A DNA stretch of 64,000 nucleotides. It comes from Cellvibrionales bacterium UBA4451. Its GTDB lineage: Bacteria > Pseudomonadota > Gammaproteobacteria > Pseudomonadales > Porticoccaceae. Below are positions 33,385 to 43,380 of this stretch, one piece after another (positions within the stretch are counted from its first letter, which is position 1; each line of letters starts with the position of its first letter). Both the position numbers and the translations under genes were made by a program. The stretch is from the NCBI GenBank assembly GCA_002390285.1, contig DGPB01000011.1, positions 57,438 through 121,437 of the forward strand, read 5' to 3'. The notes beneath the pieces were generated by a model, which had not been told where the DNA came from, searched no databases, and saw only the letters and a program-made list of their open reading frames with translations.

Positions 33385-33855
33385 TTACTTACATGAACCT
33401 GGTAGATATTTTGCGTCAATACCCGTTCCTGGTTGACACTTGAATTTATATATCTGCTTACCCATATGGGTGCCCACGCCCATTAGAGTGGTATCAGTGT
33501 AGTATGGCGTCAAGGTAATTGTTCCACTATCTACTTCAGAATCAATACCCTGAACCGTAGCCGTAACCAAGCCGTCGATACTAGTAGAAATACTTTTGAC
33601 ATACTTGGTAACACCGTTTGCACCACCGGAATCTTCACAACCCCACAAATCTGCACCAGGGCCGCTATCTGCAGATTGATATACTTCTGCAATGGCAGTA
33701 CGACACTGGCTGGTAGCCATAATCACTTCAGACAACTTCGACTTGATAATATAAGTCTGATATGCCGGCAGCGCAATTGCGGCCAAAATACCGATAATAG
33801 CGATGACTATCATCAGTTCGATCAGGGTAAAGCCCTTTTGCATTTGCTTCTTCAT
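33385..33855 (-). CDS. pilA: type IV pilin (major pilin PilA)
   Basis: A 156-residue prepilin. The leader MKKQMQKG is cut before Phe by PilD (MKKQMQKG/FTLIELMIVIAIIGILAAIALPAYQ), with the conserved Glu5 of the mature protein. After the helical spine there are four cysteines: SQCRT, WGCED, FKCQP and the C-terminal PGSCK. The last two enclose a loop of 13 residues between the cysteines, like the disulfide loop of Pseudomonas pilins. It does not end in the serine that TfpO glycosylates in some strains. A sigma-54 promoter and a terminator flank the gene; pilB is divergent. Confidence 0.95.
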   Translation of the reverse strand: MKKQMQKGFTLIELMIVIAIIGILAAIALPAYQTYIIKSKLSEVIMATSQCRTAIAEVYQSADSGPGADLWGCEDSGGANGVTKYVKSISTSIDGLVTATVQGIDSEVDSGTITLTPYYTDTTLMGVGTHMGKQIYKFKCQPGTGIDAKYLPGSCK

Positions 33856-33912
33856 TATCTTGCTCCATTAAACGAGTTAATTACTTTTACTTTTTAAGAA
33901 AATAATATAAAA

Positions 33913-33928
33913 AGCAATTTATATGCCA
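33913..33928 (-). promoter_or_regulatory. sigma-54 (RpoN) promoter of pilA
   Basis: The minus strand reads TGGCATA-TAAA-TTGCT, matching the -24/-12 consensus TGGCACR-N4-TTGCW with one mismatch and the correct GG to GC spacing. It predicts a transcript start near 33902 and a leader of about 47 nt before pilA. The PilR/RpoN control known in Pseudomonas is therefore likely; pilSR is not in the window. Confidence 0.8.
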
Positions 33929-34108
33929 AATATCATATCGCCAGATAAAACCAGACATTCACGCCTAACCACTGACAATAAATGTCATTTTCAGTCTGCT
34001 CTTGCTGTTAATTATGAACCAATAAGTTAATCCTCTAGCCCACAAGCCGCTGGTGTATTACCATCACAGATTATGCCATTACAAGCAACGACAGGTAGTC
34101 AGCTTCCC

Positions 34109-35833
34109 ATGAACACGCCCAATGCTCTAAAAGGTCTGCCAAAACGCCTGGTTTCAGATGGCTTACTTGAGGAGACAGTCGCCTTACAAGCCGTAGCAGA
34201 GTGTGAGAGCGAGAAGATCAATTTTGTTCACTATCTTACTCACAACAAACTACTACCGTCTCACCTGATTGCTTCTGTCGCCGCTAACGAATTTGGCATC
34301 CCACTCTATGACATTGATGCCCACGACTTAGGATTAAGCCCAAAAAACAAGGTCAATAAAAAGCTAATCCAAAAACACCAAGTATTACCTCTTTACAGCC
34401 GGGGGAATCGACTGTTTATCGCTCAAAGTGACCCTACTAACAATCATGCTGTCACTGAGGTTCGTTTCCAAACGGGTGCTTCTGTGGAAACGGTCCTCGT
34501 TGAGCACGACAAACTGGAAGCGGCAATAGACCGGTTTCTCAACGTTCAAAATGAAGATATCGAAGACTCACTGGGCACCATGGACGATGTTCATCTGGAT
34601 GATCTGGATATAGAGGCCGTTGATGAGGACTATAGAGGCAATGATGATATATCAGACACGGATGACGCACCGATTGTACGGTTTATTAACAAGCTGTTGA
34701 TTGATGCCATTAAGCAAGGTTGTTCAGATATTCACTTTGAGCCTTATGAGAAAACTTACCGTGTTCGCTTCCGAACTGACGGCATTCTTAAAGAGGTCAC
34801 TAAACCACCAGTAAACCTGGCGCCTCGACTCGCAGCTCGACTTAAAGTTATGTCTCAGCTGGACATTTCCGAACGAAGGATACCCCAGGATGGCCGAATA
34901 AAACTAAGAATCTCAAAAAATCGGGCCATCGACTTCCGTGTCAACACACTACCCACCCAGTATGGTGAAAAGATTGTCTTACGTATTCTTGACCCCACCA
35001 GTGCTCAAGTGGGAATTGAATCACTCGGCTACGAGGATGACCAGAAACAAGCTTATATGGAGACCCTGCACCAACCTCAGGGTATGATTTTGGTTACAGG
35101 CCCCACTGGTAGCGGTAAAACGGTTTCGCTCTACACCGGCTTGAACATTCTTAATACCACCGAACGCAATATTTCTACCGCAGAAGATCCGGTAGAAATC
35201 AATATGCCGGGGATAAACCAGGTACAAATCAGAGAGAGAGTGGGACTAACATTCCCGGAAGCGTTGCGGGCCTTTCTACGACAGGATCCCGATGTCATTA
35301 TGGTCGGCGAAATTCGTGATCTAGAAACGGCTGAAATAGCCATTAAGGCAGCGCAGACTGGGCACATGGTGTTATCTACGCTACACACGAACAGTGCGCC
35401 AGAAACTTTGAACCGGCTATTAAACATGGGGGTTCCCGCATTTAATGTGGCCACGTCGGTCAATCTTATTATCGCCCAACGTCTCGCTAGGCGATTGTGC
35501 ACCCATTGCAAAAAGCTAGCTGACAACATCCCTGAGCAGATCCTTAAACAAGAGGGGTTTGATGGAATCGACATACCTCTAGACCAGATACAGCTCTACC
35601 ATCCTCAAGGCTGCCCCAAATGCACCAATGGCTATAAAGGCAGGATTGGCATTTATGAAGTACTAAAAGTGACACCAGCAATATCTCAAATTATTATGGA
35701 AGGAGGGAACTCTCTGGAGATTGCTCGCAAGGGTGTAGAGGAAGGTTTCAGAACTTTGCGCCAATCGGCACTTCGTCGTGCCGCTGCAGGTATAATAAGC
35801 TTGGAAGAAGCAAACCGAGTAACCAAGGATTAA
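34109..35833 (+). CDS. pilB: type IV pilus assembly ATPase PilB
   Basis: A 574-residue cytoplasmic extension motor. An N-terminal MshEN-type domain (GLPKRLVSDGLLEETVALQA) may bind c-di-GMP. It is followed by the GspE core with Walker A GPTGSGKTVSLY, the Asp box (EDPVEI), Walker B (DPDVIMVGEIRD) and the His box (HMVLSTLHTN). Zinc-binding cysteines are LCTHCK and GCPKCTNGYKG. The start is set at ATG 34109, because MNTPNALKGLPKRLV aligns without gaps to the P. aeruginosa PilB N-terminus; an ATG at 34073 is in frame. It is the first gene of pilBCD-coaE. Confidence 0.95.
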   Translation: MNTPNALKGLPKRLVSDGLLEETVALQAVAECESEKINFVHYLTHNKLLPSHLIASVAANEFGIPLYDIDAHDLGLSPKNKVNKKLIQKHQVLPLYSRGNRLFIAQSDPTNNHAVTEVRFQTGASVETVLVEHDKLEAAIDRFLNVQNEDIEDSLGTMDDVHLDDLDIEAVDEDYRGNDDISDTDDAPIVRFINKLLIDAIKQGCSDIHFEPYEKTYRVRFRTDGILKEVTKPPVNLAPRLAARLKVMSQLDISERRIPQDGRIKLRISKNRAIDFRVNTLPTQYGEKIVLRILDPTSAQVGIESLGYEDDQKQAYMETLHQPQGMILVTGPTGSGKTVSLYTGLNILNTTERNISTAEDPVEINMPGINQVQIRERVGLTFPEALRAFLRQDPDVIMVGEIRDLETAEIAIKAAQTGHMVLSTLHTNSAPETLNRLLNMGVPAFNVATSVNLIIAQRLARRLCTHCKKLADNIPEQILKQEGFDGIDIPLDQIQLYHPQGCPKCTNGYKGRIGIYEVLKVTPAISQIIMEGGNSLEIARKGVEEGFRTLRQSALRRAAAGIISLEEANRVTKD

Positions 35834-35836
35834 TCC

Positions 35837-37045
35837 ATGGCAAACGCACAAGCACTCATATTTGTTTATAAAGGGAAAGACAAAAAAGGCAAAGCCACCC
35901 AAGGAGAAATCAAGGGTACCAGCTTGATGCTAGTTAAAGCTAAGCTGCGCAAGCAGGGAGTGACTCCCACCTCGGTAAAGAAAAAGTCAAAACCTTTATT
36001 TAGCTCCAAACCGATCAAACCTTCGGATATCTGTGCCTTTACCCGGCAAATGGCCACCATGATGAAGGCCGGTGTGCCACTGGTTCAGAGTTTCGATATT
36101 GTAGCGGAAGGTGCCGACAAGGAATCTCTGCGTGAACTGATCTCTGCCGTCCGTGACGATGTCGCATCCGGTCTTAGCTTTGGGGGGTCGTTAAGAAAAC
36201 ACCCTAAATATTTTGACGATCTCTTTTGTAGTTTGGTGGAAGCGGGTGAACAAGCGGGGGCATTGGAAACTATGCTGGACCGCATCGCCACCTATAAGGA
36301 AAAAACCGAATCACTGAAAGCTAAAATCAAAAAAGCCCTAACATATCCAACAACAGTCGTTATCGTAGCTGTAATCGTCACAGCCATTTTGCTGATAAAA
36401 GTTGTTCCTGTCTTTGCTGAAACATTTAGCAACTTCGGGGCAGACCTCCCCGCATTCACCCAATTTGTCTTGGGTATTTCCGAAGCGGCACAAGAGTGGT
36501 GGCTAGTGTGGCTGGGAAGTATCATTGCCGCCATTTTCATCATTCGTGAGCTCCACCGACGCTCGCCAGCATTTGAAGCCGCCATCGACAAATATTCACT
36601 AAAAATTCCAGTGATAGGAAATGTTCTGTACCACGCTATCATCGCCCGTTTTGCCAGAACACTGTCAACCACCTTTGCTGCAGGTGTGCCACTTGTTGAC
36701 GCATTGAATTCTGTCGCAGGCGCATCAGGTAATGCCGTTTACCGTGCTGCAATTCATAAAGTTCGCGATGACGTAACCACGGGCATCCAGCTTCACATGG
36801 CACTACGTGCCACCAAGAAATTTCCTGTTTTACTGCTTCAAATGGCTGCTATCGGCGAAGAATCAGGCGCCCTTGATGACATGCTGGAAAAAGCGGCACT
36901 TCATTATGAAGAGGCCGTTGATAATGCCGTAGACAACTTGACGACACTGCTTGAACCTTTAATCATGTCTGTTCTTGGCGTGCTTGTAGGTGGCTTATTG
37001 ATTGCGATGTACCTGCCGATCTTCAAACTAGGCTCAGTAATTTAA
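35837..37045 (+). CDS. pilC: type IV pilus inner membrane platform protein PilC
   Basis: A 402-residue protein of the GspF family, the membrane platform driven by PilB and PilT. Two T2SSF repeats are visible (FTRQMATMMKAGVPLVQSF near residues 63-81, and FARTLSTTFAAGVPLVDAL near 270-288), each followed by a transmembrane stretch. Membrane segments are at about 172-192, 220-240 and 375-395. It starts three bases after pilB. Confidence 0.96.
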   Translation: MANAQALIFVYKGKDKKGKATQGEIKGTSLMLVKAKLRKQGVTPTSVKKKSKPLFSSKPIKPSDICAFTRQMATMMKAGVPLVQSFDIVAEGADKESLRELISAVRDDVASGLSFGGSLRKHPKYFDDLFCSLVEAGEQAGALETMLDRIATYKEKTESLKAKIKKALTYPTTVVIVAVIVTAILLIKVVPVFAETFSNFGADLPAFTQFVLGISEAAQEWWLVWLGSIIAAIFIIRELHRRSPAFEAAIDKYSLKIPVIGNVLYHAIIARFARTLSTTFAAGVPLVDALNSVAGASGNAVYRAAIHKVRDDVTTGIQLHMALRATKKFPVLLLQMAAIGEESGALDDMLEKAALHYEEAVDNAVDNLTTLLEPLIMSVLGVLVGGLLIAMYLPIFKLGSVI

Positions 37046-37056
37046 ATTGGACAAGC

Positions 37057-37917
37057 ATGCCTGATACGATGGGGTTACCCCCAACATTGATCATTACCGC
37101 CAGCTTAATCCTTGGATTACTGATTGGCAGCTTCCTCAATGTGGTGATATACAGGCTGCCCCTGCAGCTTTCAGCCTCATGGCGACGGGAATCACTTGAT
37201 TTCCTGGGCATGGAGCCAGACTCCACCGCCACCAATATCAATATTGCCGCTCCGGCCTCTCACTGCCCAAAATGTGGCGCAGAGGTCAAACCATGGCAAA
37301 ATATTCCTGTATTTAGTTACCTATTATTAAAAGGTAAATGCAACAACTGTGCCGCGCCCATCTCCCTGCAATACCCACTAATCGAGATTGCCTGCGCTCT
37401 ACTAACCACATTTGTGGTTTATCGCTTTGGCCTGACGTCGACCGGCTTTCTGGTTCTACTATTCAGCTGGAGCCTGCTGGCATTGACCGGCATTGATTTC
37501 AACGAACAACTACTACCAGACAACATCACGCTGCCACTCTTATGGCTAGGCCTGCTAGTCAACACCCACAGCATATTTGCGCCATTAAGTGATGCGGTTA
37601 TTGGTGCTGCTGCTGGTTATCTCTGCCTATGGTGGATATTTTGGGTGTTCAAATTGCTGACGGGCAAGGAGGGCATGGGTCACGGTGACTTTAAACTACT
37701 TGCGGCTCTCGGTGCTTGGATGGGGTGGCAGCAGTTATTACTCATTGTGCTGCTTTCTTCTCTGGTGGGTGCAGTTGTGGGCATTGCCATGATCGCCTTT
37801 CTCGGTCGTGACAAACAAATCCCTATTCCCTTCGGCCCCTATTTGGCCGCCGCTGGCTGGATCGCGCTCATCTGGGGCGACCATATCACCGGCCATTATC
37901 TAGCCCTGTTTAATTAG
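37057..37917 (+). CDS. pilD: prepilin peptidase / N-methyltransferase PilD
   Basis: A 286-residue integral membrane aspartyl protease that cleaves prepilin leaders and N-methylates the new N-terminus. The zinc-binding four-cysteine domain is CPKCGAEVKPW...KGKCNNCAAPIS (residues 70-105). The catalytic aspartates lie in TGIDFNEQLLPDN and GMGHGDFKLLA. Eight hydrophobic segments are recognisable. It probably processes PilA and any type II secretion pseudopilins. Confidence 0.95.
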   Translation: MPDTMGLPPTLIITASLILGLLIGSFLNVVIYRLPLQLSASWRRESLDFLGMEPDSTATNINIAAPASHCPKCGAEVKPWQNIPVFSYLLLKGKCNNCAAPISLQYPLIEIACALLTTFVVYRFGLTSTGFLVLLFSWSLLALTGIDFNEQLLPDNITLPLLWLGLLVNTHSIFAPLSDAVIGAAAGYLCLWWIFWVFKLLTGKEGMGHGDFKLLAALGAWMGWQQLLLIVLLSSLVGAVVGIAMIAFLGRDKQIPIPFGPYLAAAGWIALIWGDHITGHYLALFN

Positions 37918-37926
37918 CCCACAGAC

Positions 37927-38541
37927 ATGTATGTTATTGGCCTGACAGGTGGCATTGGCAGCGGTAAGAGCACTGTTGGCGAACACTTCAAACAACGGGG
38001 TATTGACGTTATCGATGCTGACATTGCAGCGCGCAGAGTTGTGGAAAAAGGCACCCCAGCACTCACCAACATTGCCAACCATTTTGGTATAGAAAGCCTT
38101 AATGGTGACGGAACACTCAATCGCGCCTACCTGCGATCACGAGTATTCGATAATTCTGAAGAGCGCCAATGGCTTGAATCGCTTCTGCACCCACTCATTC
38201 ACCAATGGGTTAAGCGGGCTCTTTGTAGCGCATCAAGCCCCTACGCCATCTTAGAAACACCACTGCTTCTGGAGACAGATCAACATAACTTGACCAACCG
38301 CATTTTGGTGGTAGACCTTCCTGAAGAGCTGCAAATTGCCAGAGCCGTTGACCGAGACAATAACAACATAGAGCAAATTCGCAGTATTATGAATGTACAG
38401 ATATCACGGAAGGAGCGGTTGTCAAAAGCTGACGATATACTCGATAACAGTGGGCCTCTCAGCTATCTCTCTATAGCAGTGAGCGATCTCCACCATAAAT
38501 ATCTTAAATTGGCGGCAGAACAAGAGAGCAAGGATCTGTAG
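37927..38541 (+). CDS. coaE: dephospho-CoA kinase
   Basis: A 204-residue enzyme that phosphorylates the 3'-hydroxyl of dephospho-CoA in the last step of CoA synthesis. The P-loop GLTGGIGSGKS is at residues 5-15, followed by VIDADIAARRVVEKG, the LLHPLIHQW lid and VVDLPEELQIAR. It follows pilD by nine bases, the common gammaproteobacterial order pilD-coaE-yacG. Confidence 0.95.
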   Translation: MYVIGLTGGIGSGKSTVGEHFKQRGIDVIDADIAARRVVEKGTPALTNIANHFGIESLNGDGTLNRAYLRSRVFDNSEERQWLESLLHPLIHQWVKRALCSASSPYAILETPLLLETDQHNLTNRILVVDLPEELQIARAVDRDNNNIEQIRSIMNVQISRKERLSKADDILDNSGPLSYLSIAVSDLHHKYLKLAAEQESKDL

Positions 38542-38644
38542 CTTAGCACCTAGCCAAACTCTTATCCGCACTCTCCGTCATCACAGAGTAAACATAGGTA
38601 ATATGACTTTCGTTCAAGGCCGCCAACACACAGAAAGGTAACAC

Positions 38645-38848
38645 ATGAGCACCGACAACATTGCCACCACCATTAACTGCCCTACTTGTAAAAAACCTGT
38701 GGTGTGGAGTGATGAATCTCTTTACAGACCCTTTTGCTCCAAGCGCTGCCAAGAGATAGATTTCGGTGAGTGGGCATCAGAGAGTTTCAGTATCCCGGGT
38801 ACCCCAGCCACAGCAGAAGCCATCGACGATGATATGACTCAGCATTAA
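38645..38848 (+). CDS. yacG: DNA gyrase inhibitor YacG
   Basis: A 67-residue zinc-binding protein. Four cysteines are arranged as CPTC...FCSKRC, followed by QEIDFGEWASE. YacG binds the GyrB C-terminus and inhibits gyrase. AAGG precedes ATG 38645. About 100 bases separate it from coaE. Confidence 0.93.
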   Translation: MSTDNIATTINCPTCKKPVVWSDESLYRPFCSKRCQEIDFGEWASESFSIPGTPATAEAIDDDMTQH

Positions 38849-38915
38849 CCAATGCATTCGACGCCAGATTTCACATCAAAAATTTACACCAAATTATCTG
38901 AAATAAGCAGTAATT

Positions 38916-39314
38916 TTATAGCGTTATCTGTAATGTCAGCATATCGATAACGGGTTGACTGGCTTCCGGGAATTCATATTCTTTCAGTTGATCCACCTCC
39001 ACCCAGGCGATTGCCTGACCTTCATTTCCCCGGGGCTCACCAGAGAATTTAGTCACTTTCCAGACATCAAGCAGCACCGATTTTTCTGGATAATCGTGCT
39101 GAACGTGAATCAACGGTTCGGCCCCTAGCACGCTGATGGCCAGCTCTTCCTCGAGCTCACGGGCCAGCGCCACCTGTACACTCTCACCGTCTTCCACCTT
39201 TCCACCAGGAAACTCCCACAAGCCTCCTTTGTGTACATGGTCTGGCCGCCGAGCTATCAAAATTTTACCCTCAATCCCAACAATGACCGCTGCAGCCACA
39301 TGAATAGAGGCCAT
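38916..39314 (-). CDS. mutT: Nudix hydrolase MutT (8-oxo-dGTP diphosphatase)
   Basis: A 132-residue protein with the Nudix box GGKVEDGESVQVALARELEEEL at residues 37-58, the G-x5-E-x7-RE-x2-EE pattern. EFPGGKV and the WVEVDQLKEYEFPEA C-terminal segment are typical of MutT, which removes 8-oxo-dGTP from the nucleotide pool. The start overlaps the argJ stop by one base. argJ-mutT lies downstream of secA, as in Pseudomonas. Confidence 0.92.
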   Translation of the reverse strand: MASIHVAAAVIVGIEGKILIARRPDHVHKGGLWEFPGGKVEDGESVQVALARELEEELAISVLGAEPLIHVQHDYPEKSVLLDVWKVTKFSGEPRGNEGQAIAWVEVDQLKEYEFPEASQPVIDMLTLQITL

Positions 39315-40531
39315 CAGGTCCGGTATTCCGCATTAATTTTGATATAGTCGTGGGACAGATCCGTGGTCCAAATTTTCTCGTCAACATTCCCACGATTAAG
39401 GTAAATTCGGATGTTAATCTCTTCCTGATCCATCACCGCCTGACCTCGCGCCTCCGTATAACTGGACGCTCTGCCTCCGCACTCGGCGATCAACACATCA
39501 TTCAGATAAACCTGAATAGCATCCACATTTAGGTCGGGTATACCCGCACGACCAATCGCAGCTAAAATTCGCCCCCAATTAGGGTCTGAAGCAAACAAGG
39601 CTGTTTTAACCAGTGGCGACTCGGCCACGGCATAGGCCACAGCTAAACATTCTGGACTATCGATGCCACCCACCACATCCACCGTTACAAATTTTGTAGC
39701 ACCTTCACCGTCCCGGATAATCTGCTGGGCCAGCGAAACAAACACGTCTAAAAGTGCTGACTTAAATTTTGCCTGCTCCTCCACTGATAGCTCAGCTATT
39801 TTGACCTCAGAAGCCCCGCTGGCCATTAACATTGCGCAGTCATTAGTTGAGGTATCACCATCCACCGTGATCCGGTTGAATGACCCATCAACTACGTCAT
39901 TGACTAGTGCCTGTAACATAGGCTGTTCCAGCACGGCGTCGGTGGCCACATAAGCCAGCATCGTTGCCATGTTGGGCTTAATCATTCCCGAGCCCTTGGA
40001 AATACCGGTAATAGTGACTATTTTACCCGCCAGTGTTAGTTGCACACTGGCGCCTTTTGGTCTGGTATCTGTGGTGAGAATACCTTCAGAGGCTTCCCCC
40101 CAACCGGATTCAGAGAGCTCCGAGAAGGCCGCTGGCAATGCCGCAATAATTTTATCCACGGGCAATGGCTCGCCAATCACTCCCGTAGAGAATGGCAACA
40201 CCTTCTTTGCCGACACGGCAGCAATACTAGCCATAGCCTGACAAACAGCTCTCGCATTTTCTATGCCTGACTTACCGGTACCCGCATTTGCATTCCCGGT
40301 ATTAGTGACCAAATAGCGAGTCTTTTCGGACACAATATGGGCTTTTGCCAACTGTACTGGCGCCGCACAAAAAGCATTTTTTGTGAAAACCCCAGCGATG
40401 ACAGCGCCTTCAGCAAGCTCCATCACCACCAAATCTTTTCGACCAGGCTTTTTTATTCCCGCACAAGTTGTGCCTAGCCGAAAACCTGGCACTGGGTACA
40501 TTTCTGGGAAAGGATCTTTACCGACAGCCAT
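39314..40531 (-). CDS. argJ: bifunctional glutamate N-acetyltransferase / amino-acid acetyltransferase
   Basis: A 405-residue enzyme that transfers the acetyl group from N-acetylornithine to glutamate in the arginine cycle. It self-cleaves at the Ala-Thr bond in PNMATMLAY, where Thr becomes the nucleophile. VTNTGNANAGTG and EGATKFVTVDV are further signatures. The start is ATG 40531 (MAVGKDPFPEMYPVPG), since the 17 extra residues upstream are not conserved. Confidence 0.95.
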   Translation of the reverse strand: MAVGKDPFPEMYPVPGFRLGTTCAGIKKPGRKDLVVMELAEGAVIAGVFTKNAFCAAPVQLAKAHIVSEKTRYLVTNTGNANAGTGKSGIENARAVCQAMASIAAVSAKKVLPFSTGVIGEPLPVDKIIAALPAAFSELSESGWGEASEGILTTDTRPKGASVQLTLAGKIVTITGISKGSGMIKPNMATMLAYVATDAVLEQPMLQALVNDVVDGSFNRITVDGDTSTNDCAMLMASGASEVKIAELSVEEQAKFKSALLDVFVSLAQQIIRDGEGATKFVTVDVVGGIDSPECLAVAYAVAESPLVKTALFASDPNWGRILAAIGRAGIPDLNVDAIQVYLNDVLIAECGGRASSYTEARGQAVMDQEEINIRIYLNRGNVDEKIWTTDLSHDYIKINAEYRT

Positions 40532-40609
40532 TACTATATCTCTGCTTATGCGGGTGTGACCAGCGTGTGCGCTCCCACCCAAAGATCATGAAGATTTTTC
40601 CTAACGGTT

Positions 40610-43309
40610 TCAGGAAAGACGGCCATGACACTGCTTAAATTTCTTTTCACTGCCGCAAGGACAAGGATCATTTCTACCCACCTTCTTGCTACCTCTAACA
40701 AATGGCTGATCCATTTGCGGGGCAGGCGTATCACTACGGCTGCCATCGATGGGTGATATAGAATCGTGCTGCATCTGCAACTGCTGACGCTGCTGAGCTT
40801 CTCGCTGTTGCCGCTCCAGTTCCTCTGCTTCCTCACGACTGCGGACTTCAACGCGACTAAGAAAGCGAATGGTCTCAAGCTTGATGTTTTCCAACATTTG
40901 CTGAAACAACTCGAATGACTCACGCTTATACTCTTGTCGAGGATTTTTCTGAGCATAGGCACGTAACCCGATACCCTGACGCAAATGGTCCATGTTAGAG
41001 AGGTGTTCTTTCCAGAGAGTATCAACAACCTGCAACATAACCTGCCGCTCGATAATACGCATATCCGGGCCAATGCCTTCAGACTTTTTCTCATAGGACT
41101 CGGTCATACTCTGCTGTATACGATCTCGCAGCCCCTCCTCATTCAAACGCCCATCTGTTTCCAGCCACTCATGTAATGGTAGCTTCAGACTAAATTCCGC
41201 CTGCAGGTACTCCTCCAACCCAGTAATATCCCACTGTTCGGCTAAGCTCTGGGGAGGTATGTAGTAACTGATAGACGTGTTGACTACGTCAGTTCTCACA
41301 TTGGCAATCACATCGCCAATATCGTCTTCTGCAAGTAAGTCATTACGCTGCTGATACACCACCTGCCGCTGATCATTGGCCACATCATCATATTCCAGCA
41401 AGCTTTTCCGCATATCAAAATTGCGCCCTTCCACTTTACGTTGGGCCTTCTCAATCGCATTAGTCACCATCCGATGTTCAATGGCTTCGCCATTCTCCAT
41501 CCCCAGCGTGCGCATCATGTTCTTCACTCGATCTGACGCAAACAGTCGCATCAAAGGATCTTCCAGTGAAAGATAAAAACGAGAAACACCCGGATCACCC
41601 TGTCGACCCGAACGACCTCGCAATTGATTGTCAATTCGGCGTGATTCATGACGCTCGGTACACAGAATATGAAGTCCACCAGCCTCGATCACTCGATCGT
41701 GCCGTTTCTGCCATTCGTTCTTTATCAGCTGCACTTTAGCTTCAGAGGGATTATCTATTTCAGCTACTTCAACCTCCCAATTACCACCCAGCACGATATC
41801 CGTCCCTCGACCCGCCATATTAGTGGCGATGGTTACCGTTCCTGGCCGGCCAGCCTGGGCGATGATTTGCGCTTCCTTTTCATGAAACTTGGCATTCAGT
41901 ACCTGATGTGGAATTTTTGCGGCGTCTAGCCGCGCAGACATCGTCTCAGACGCCTCAATCGTCGCTGTACCCACCAATACGGGTGCATTTTTCTCAAGAC
42001 AAGAGTTGATATCCACTACAACGGCATCAAACTTTTCTTCCGTCGTCAGGTAAATCAAATCATTGAGGTCGTTTCTAGCCACAGGCATGTTCGTTGGAAT
42101 CACGACTACAGGCAAACCATAGATCTGATGAAACTCGTAAGCCTCTGTGTCAGCTGTACCGGTCATTCCAGCCAGCTTCACATATTGACGAAAGTAATTC
42201 TGGAAAGTGGTTGATGCCAAGGTCTGGCTCTCGCTCTGGATATGAACCCCTTCCTTCGCCTCTATGGCTTGGTGTAAACCTTCAGACAAACGACGACCGG
42301 ACATGGTTCTTCCCGTGTGCTCATCAATCAGCACAATCTGCCCTTCCTGGACAATATATTCCACATCTTTGGTAAACAAATAGTGCGCCTTTAGCGCCGA
42401 CTGCACATGATGTAGCAGTCCAAGGTTGGTTGCGTGGTATAAGCTGTCACCTTTCTGAAGTAAGCCCTCACTTTCAAGCAAAGACTCTATTTTCTGGTGT
42501 CCTTCTTCAGTAAGTTCTACCTGGCGAGACTTTTCATCAATAATATAATCGCCAGGAAGCTCTTCACTATGAGGCTTCAACGATGGAATCAGCGTATTCA
42601 TACGCTTATATAGGGCCGAACTGTCTTCTGCCGCTCCCGAGATAACAAGCGGGGTTCGCGCCTCATCGATCAAGATGGAATCTACTTCATCGACAATAGC
42701 GTAGGCCAGCCCTCGTTGAGCCTTGTCATCAAGGCTCATGACCATGTTGTCGCGAAGGTAGTCGAAACCAAACTCATTGTTAGTCCCATAGGTGATGTCA
42801 GCCTGATAAGCTCGATGTTTCTCCTCTGGCGGCTGCCGCGACAGAATCACATCTGCTCTCATACCGAGAAACTCGTACACCGGTGACATCCAATTGGCAT
42901 CACGACCAGCCAAGTATTCATTGACTGTCACGATATGCACCCCTTCACCTGAAAGGGCATTGAGATAGGCTGACAGGGTTGCCACCAACGTTTTACCTTC
43001 ACCCGTACGCATCTCAGCAATCCGGCCTTCATGAAGGGTAATCCCGCCAATAAGCTGCGTATCAAAATGGCGCATGCCTAGGCTTCGCTTTGCGGCCTCA
43101 CGAACAGTGGCAAATGCCTCTGGCAAAAGTTGATCCAGGGTTTCACCACCCAGATAACGCTGTTTAAACTGATCCGTTTTCCCCTTTAATGCCTCGTCCG
43201 AAAGTCCCGACAGCTCTTCTTCCTTCTCGTTGATGAGCTTAACTATTTTTCGCATCCGCTTAATTTCACGGTCATTTTTACTGCCAAACAATTTTGTTAA
43301 CAATTTCAT
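40610..43309 (-). CDS. secA: preprotein translocase ATPase SecA
   Basis: An 899-residue motor of Sec export. ATG 43309 (MKLLTKLFGSK) replaces the four-residue longer frame. Walker A MRTGEGKT is near residue 102, Walker B VDEVDSILIDEARTPL near 206, and the helicase-like C-half has TNMAGRGTDIVLGGNW and GRSGRQGDPG. A Gln/Arg-rich linker precedes the C-terminal zinc motif (CPCGSEKKFKQCH) that binds SecB and phospholipids. It is 71 bases downstream of the M23 peptidase gene. No SecM-like arrest gene is visible upstream. Confidence 0.97.
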   Translation of the reverse strand: MKLLTKLFGSKNDREIKRMRKIVKLINEKEEELSGLSDEALKGKTDQFKQRYLGGETLDQLLPEAFATVREAAKRSLGMRHFDTQLIGGITLHEGRIAEMRTGEGKTLVATLSAYLNALSGEGVHIVTVNEYLAGRDANWMSPVYEFLGMRADVILSRQPPEEKHRAYQADITYGTNNEFGFDYLRDNMVMSLDDKAQRGLAYAIVDEVDSILIDEARTPLVISGAAEDSSALYKRMNTLIPSLKPHSEELPGDYIIDEKSRQVELTEEGHQKIESLLESEGLLQKGDSLYHATNLGLLHHVQSALKAHYLFTKDVEYIVQEGQIVLIDEHTGRTMSGRRLSEGLHQAIEAKEGVHIQSESQTLASTTFQNYFRQYVKLAGMTGTADTEAYEFHQIYGLPVVVIPTNMPVARNDLNDLIYLTTEEKFDAVVVDINSCLEKNAPVLVGTATIEASETMSARLDAAKIPHQVLNAKFHEKEAQIIAQAGRPGTVTIATNMAGRGTDIVLGGNWEVEVAEIDNPSEAKVQLIKNEWQKRHDRVIEAGGLHILCTERHESRRIDNQLRGRSGRQGDPGVSRFYLSLEDPLMRLFASDRVKNMMRTLGMENGEAIEHRMVTNAIEKAQRKVEGRNFDMRKSLLEYDDVANDQRQVVYQQRNDLLAEDDIGDVIANVRTDVVNTSISYYIPPQSLAEQWDITGLEEYLQAEFSLKLPLHEWLETDGRLNEEGLRDRIQQSMTESYEKKSEGIGPDMRIIERQVMLQVVDTLWKEHLSNMDHLRQGIGLRAYAQKNPRQEYKRESFELFQQMLENIKLETIRFLSRVEVRSREEAEELERQQREAQQRQQLQMQHDSISPIDGSRSDTPAPQMDQPFVRGSKKVGRNDPCPCGSEKKFKQCHGRLS

Positions 43310-43380
43310 TGGTCGATCCAAAAGATAACTGACACGGGGTAGGCCCCTACGAAAAGGTGAAAATGCTTATTGATTAAAGA

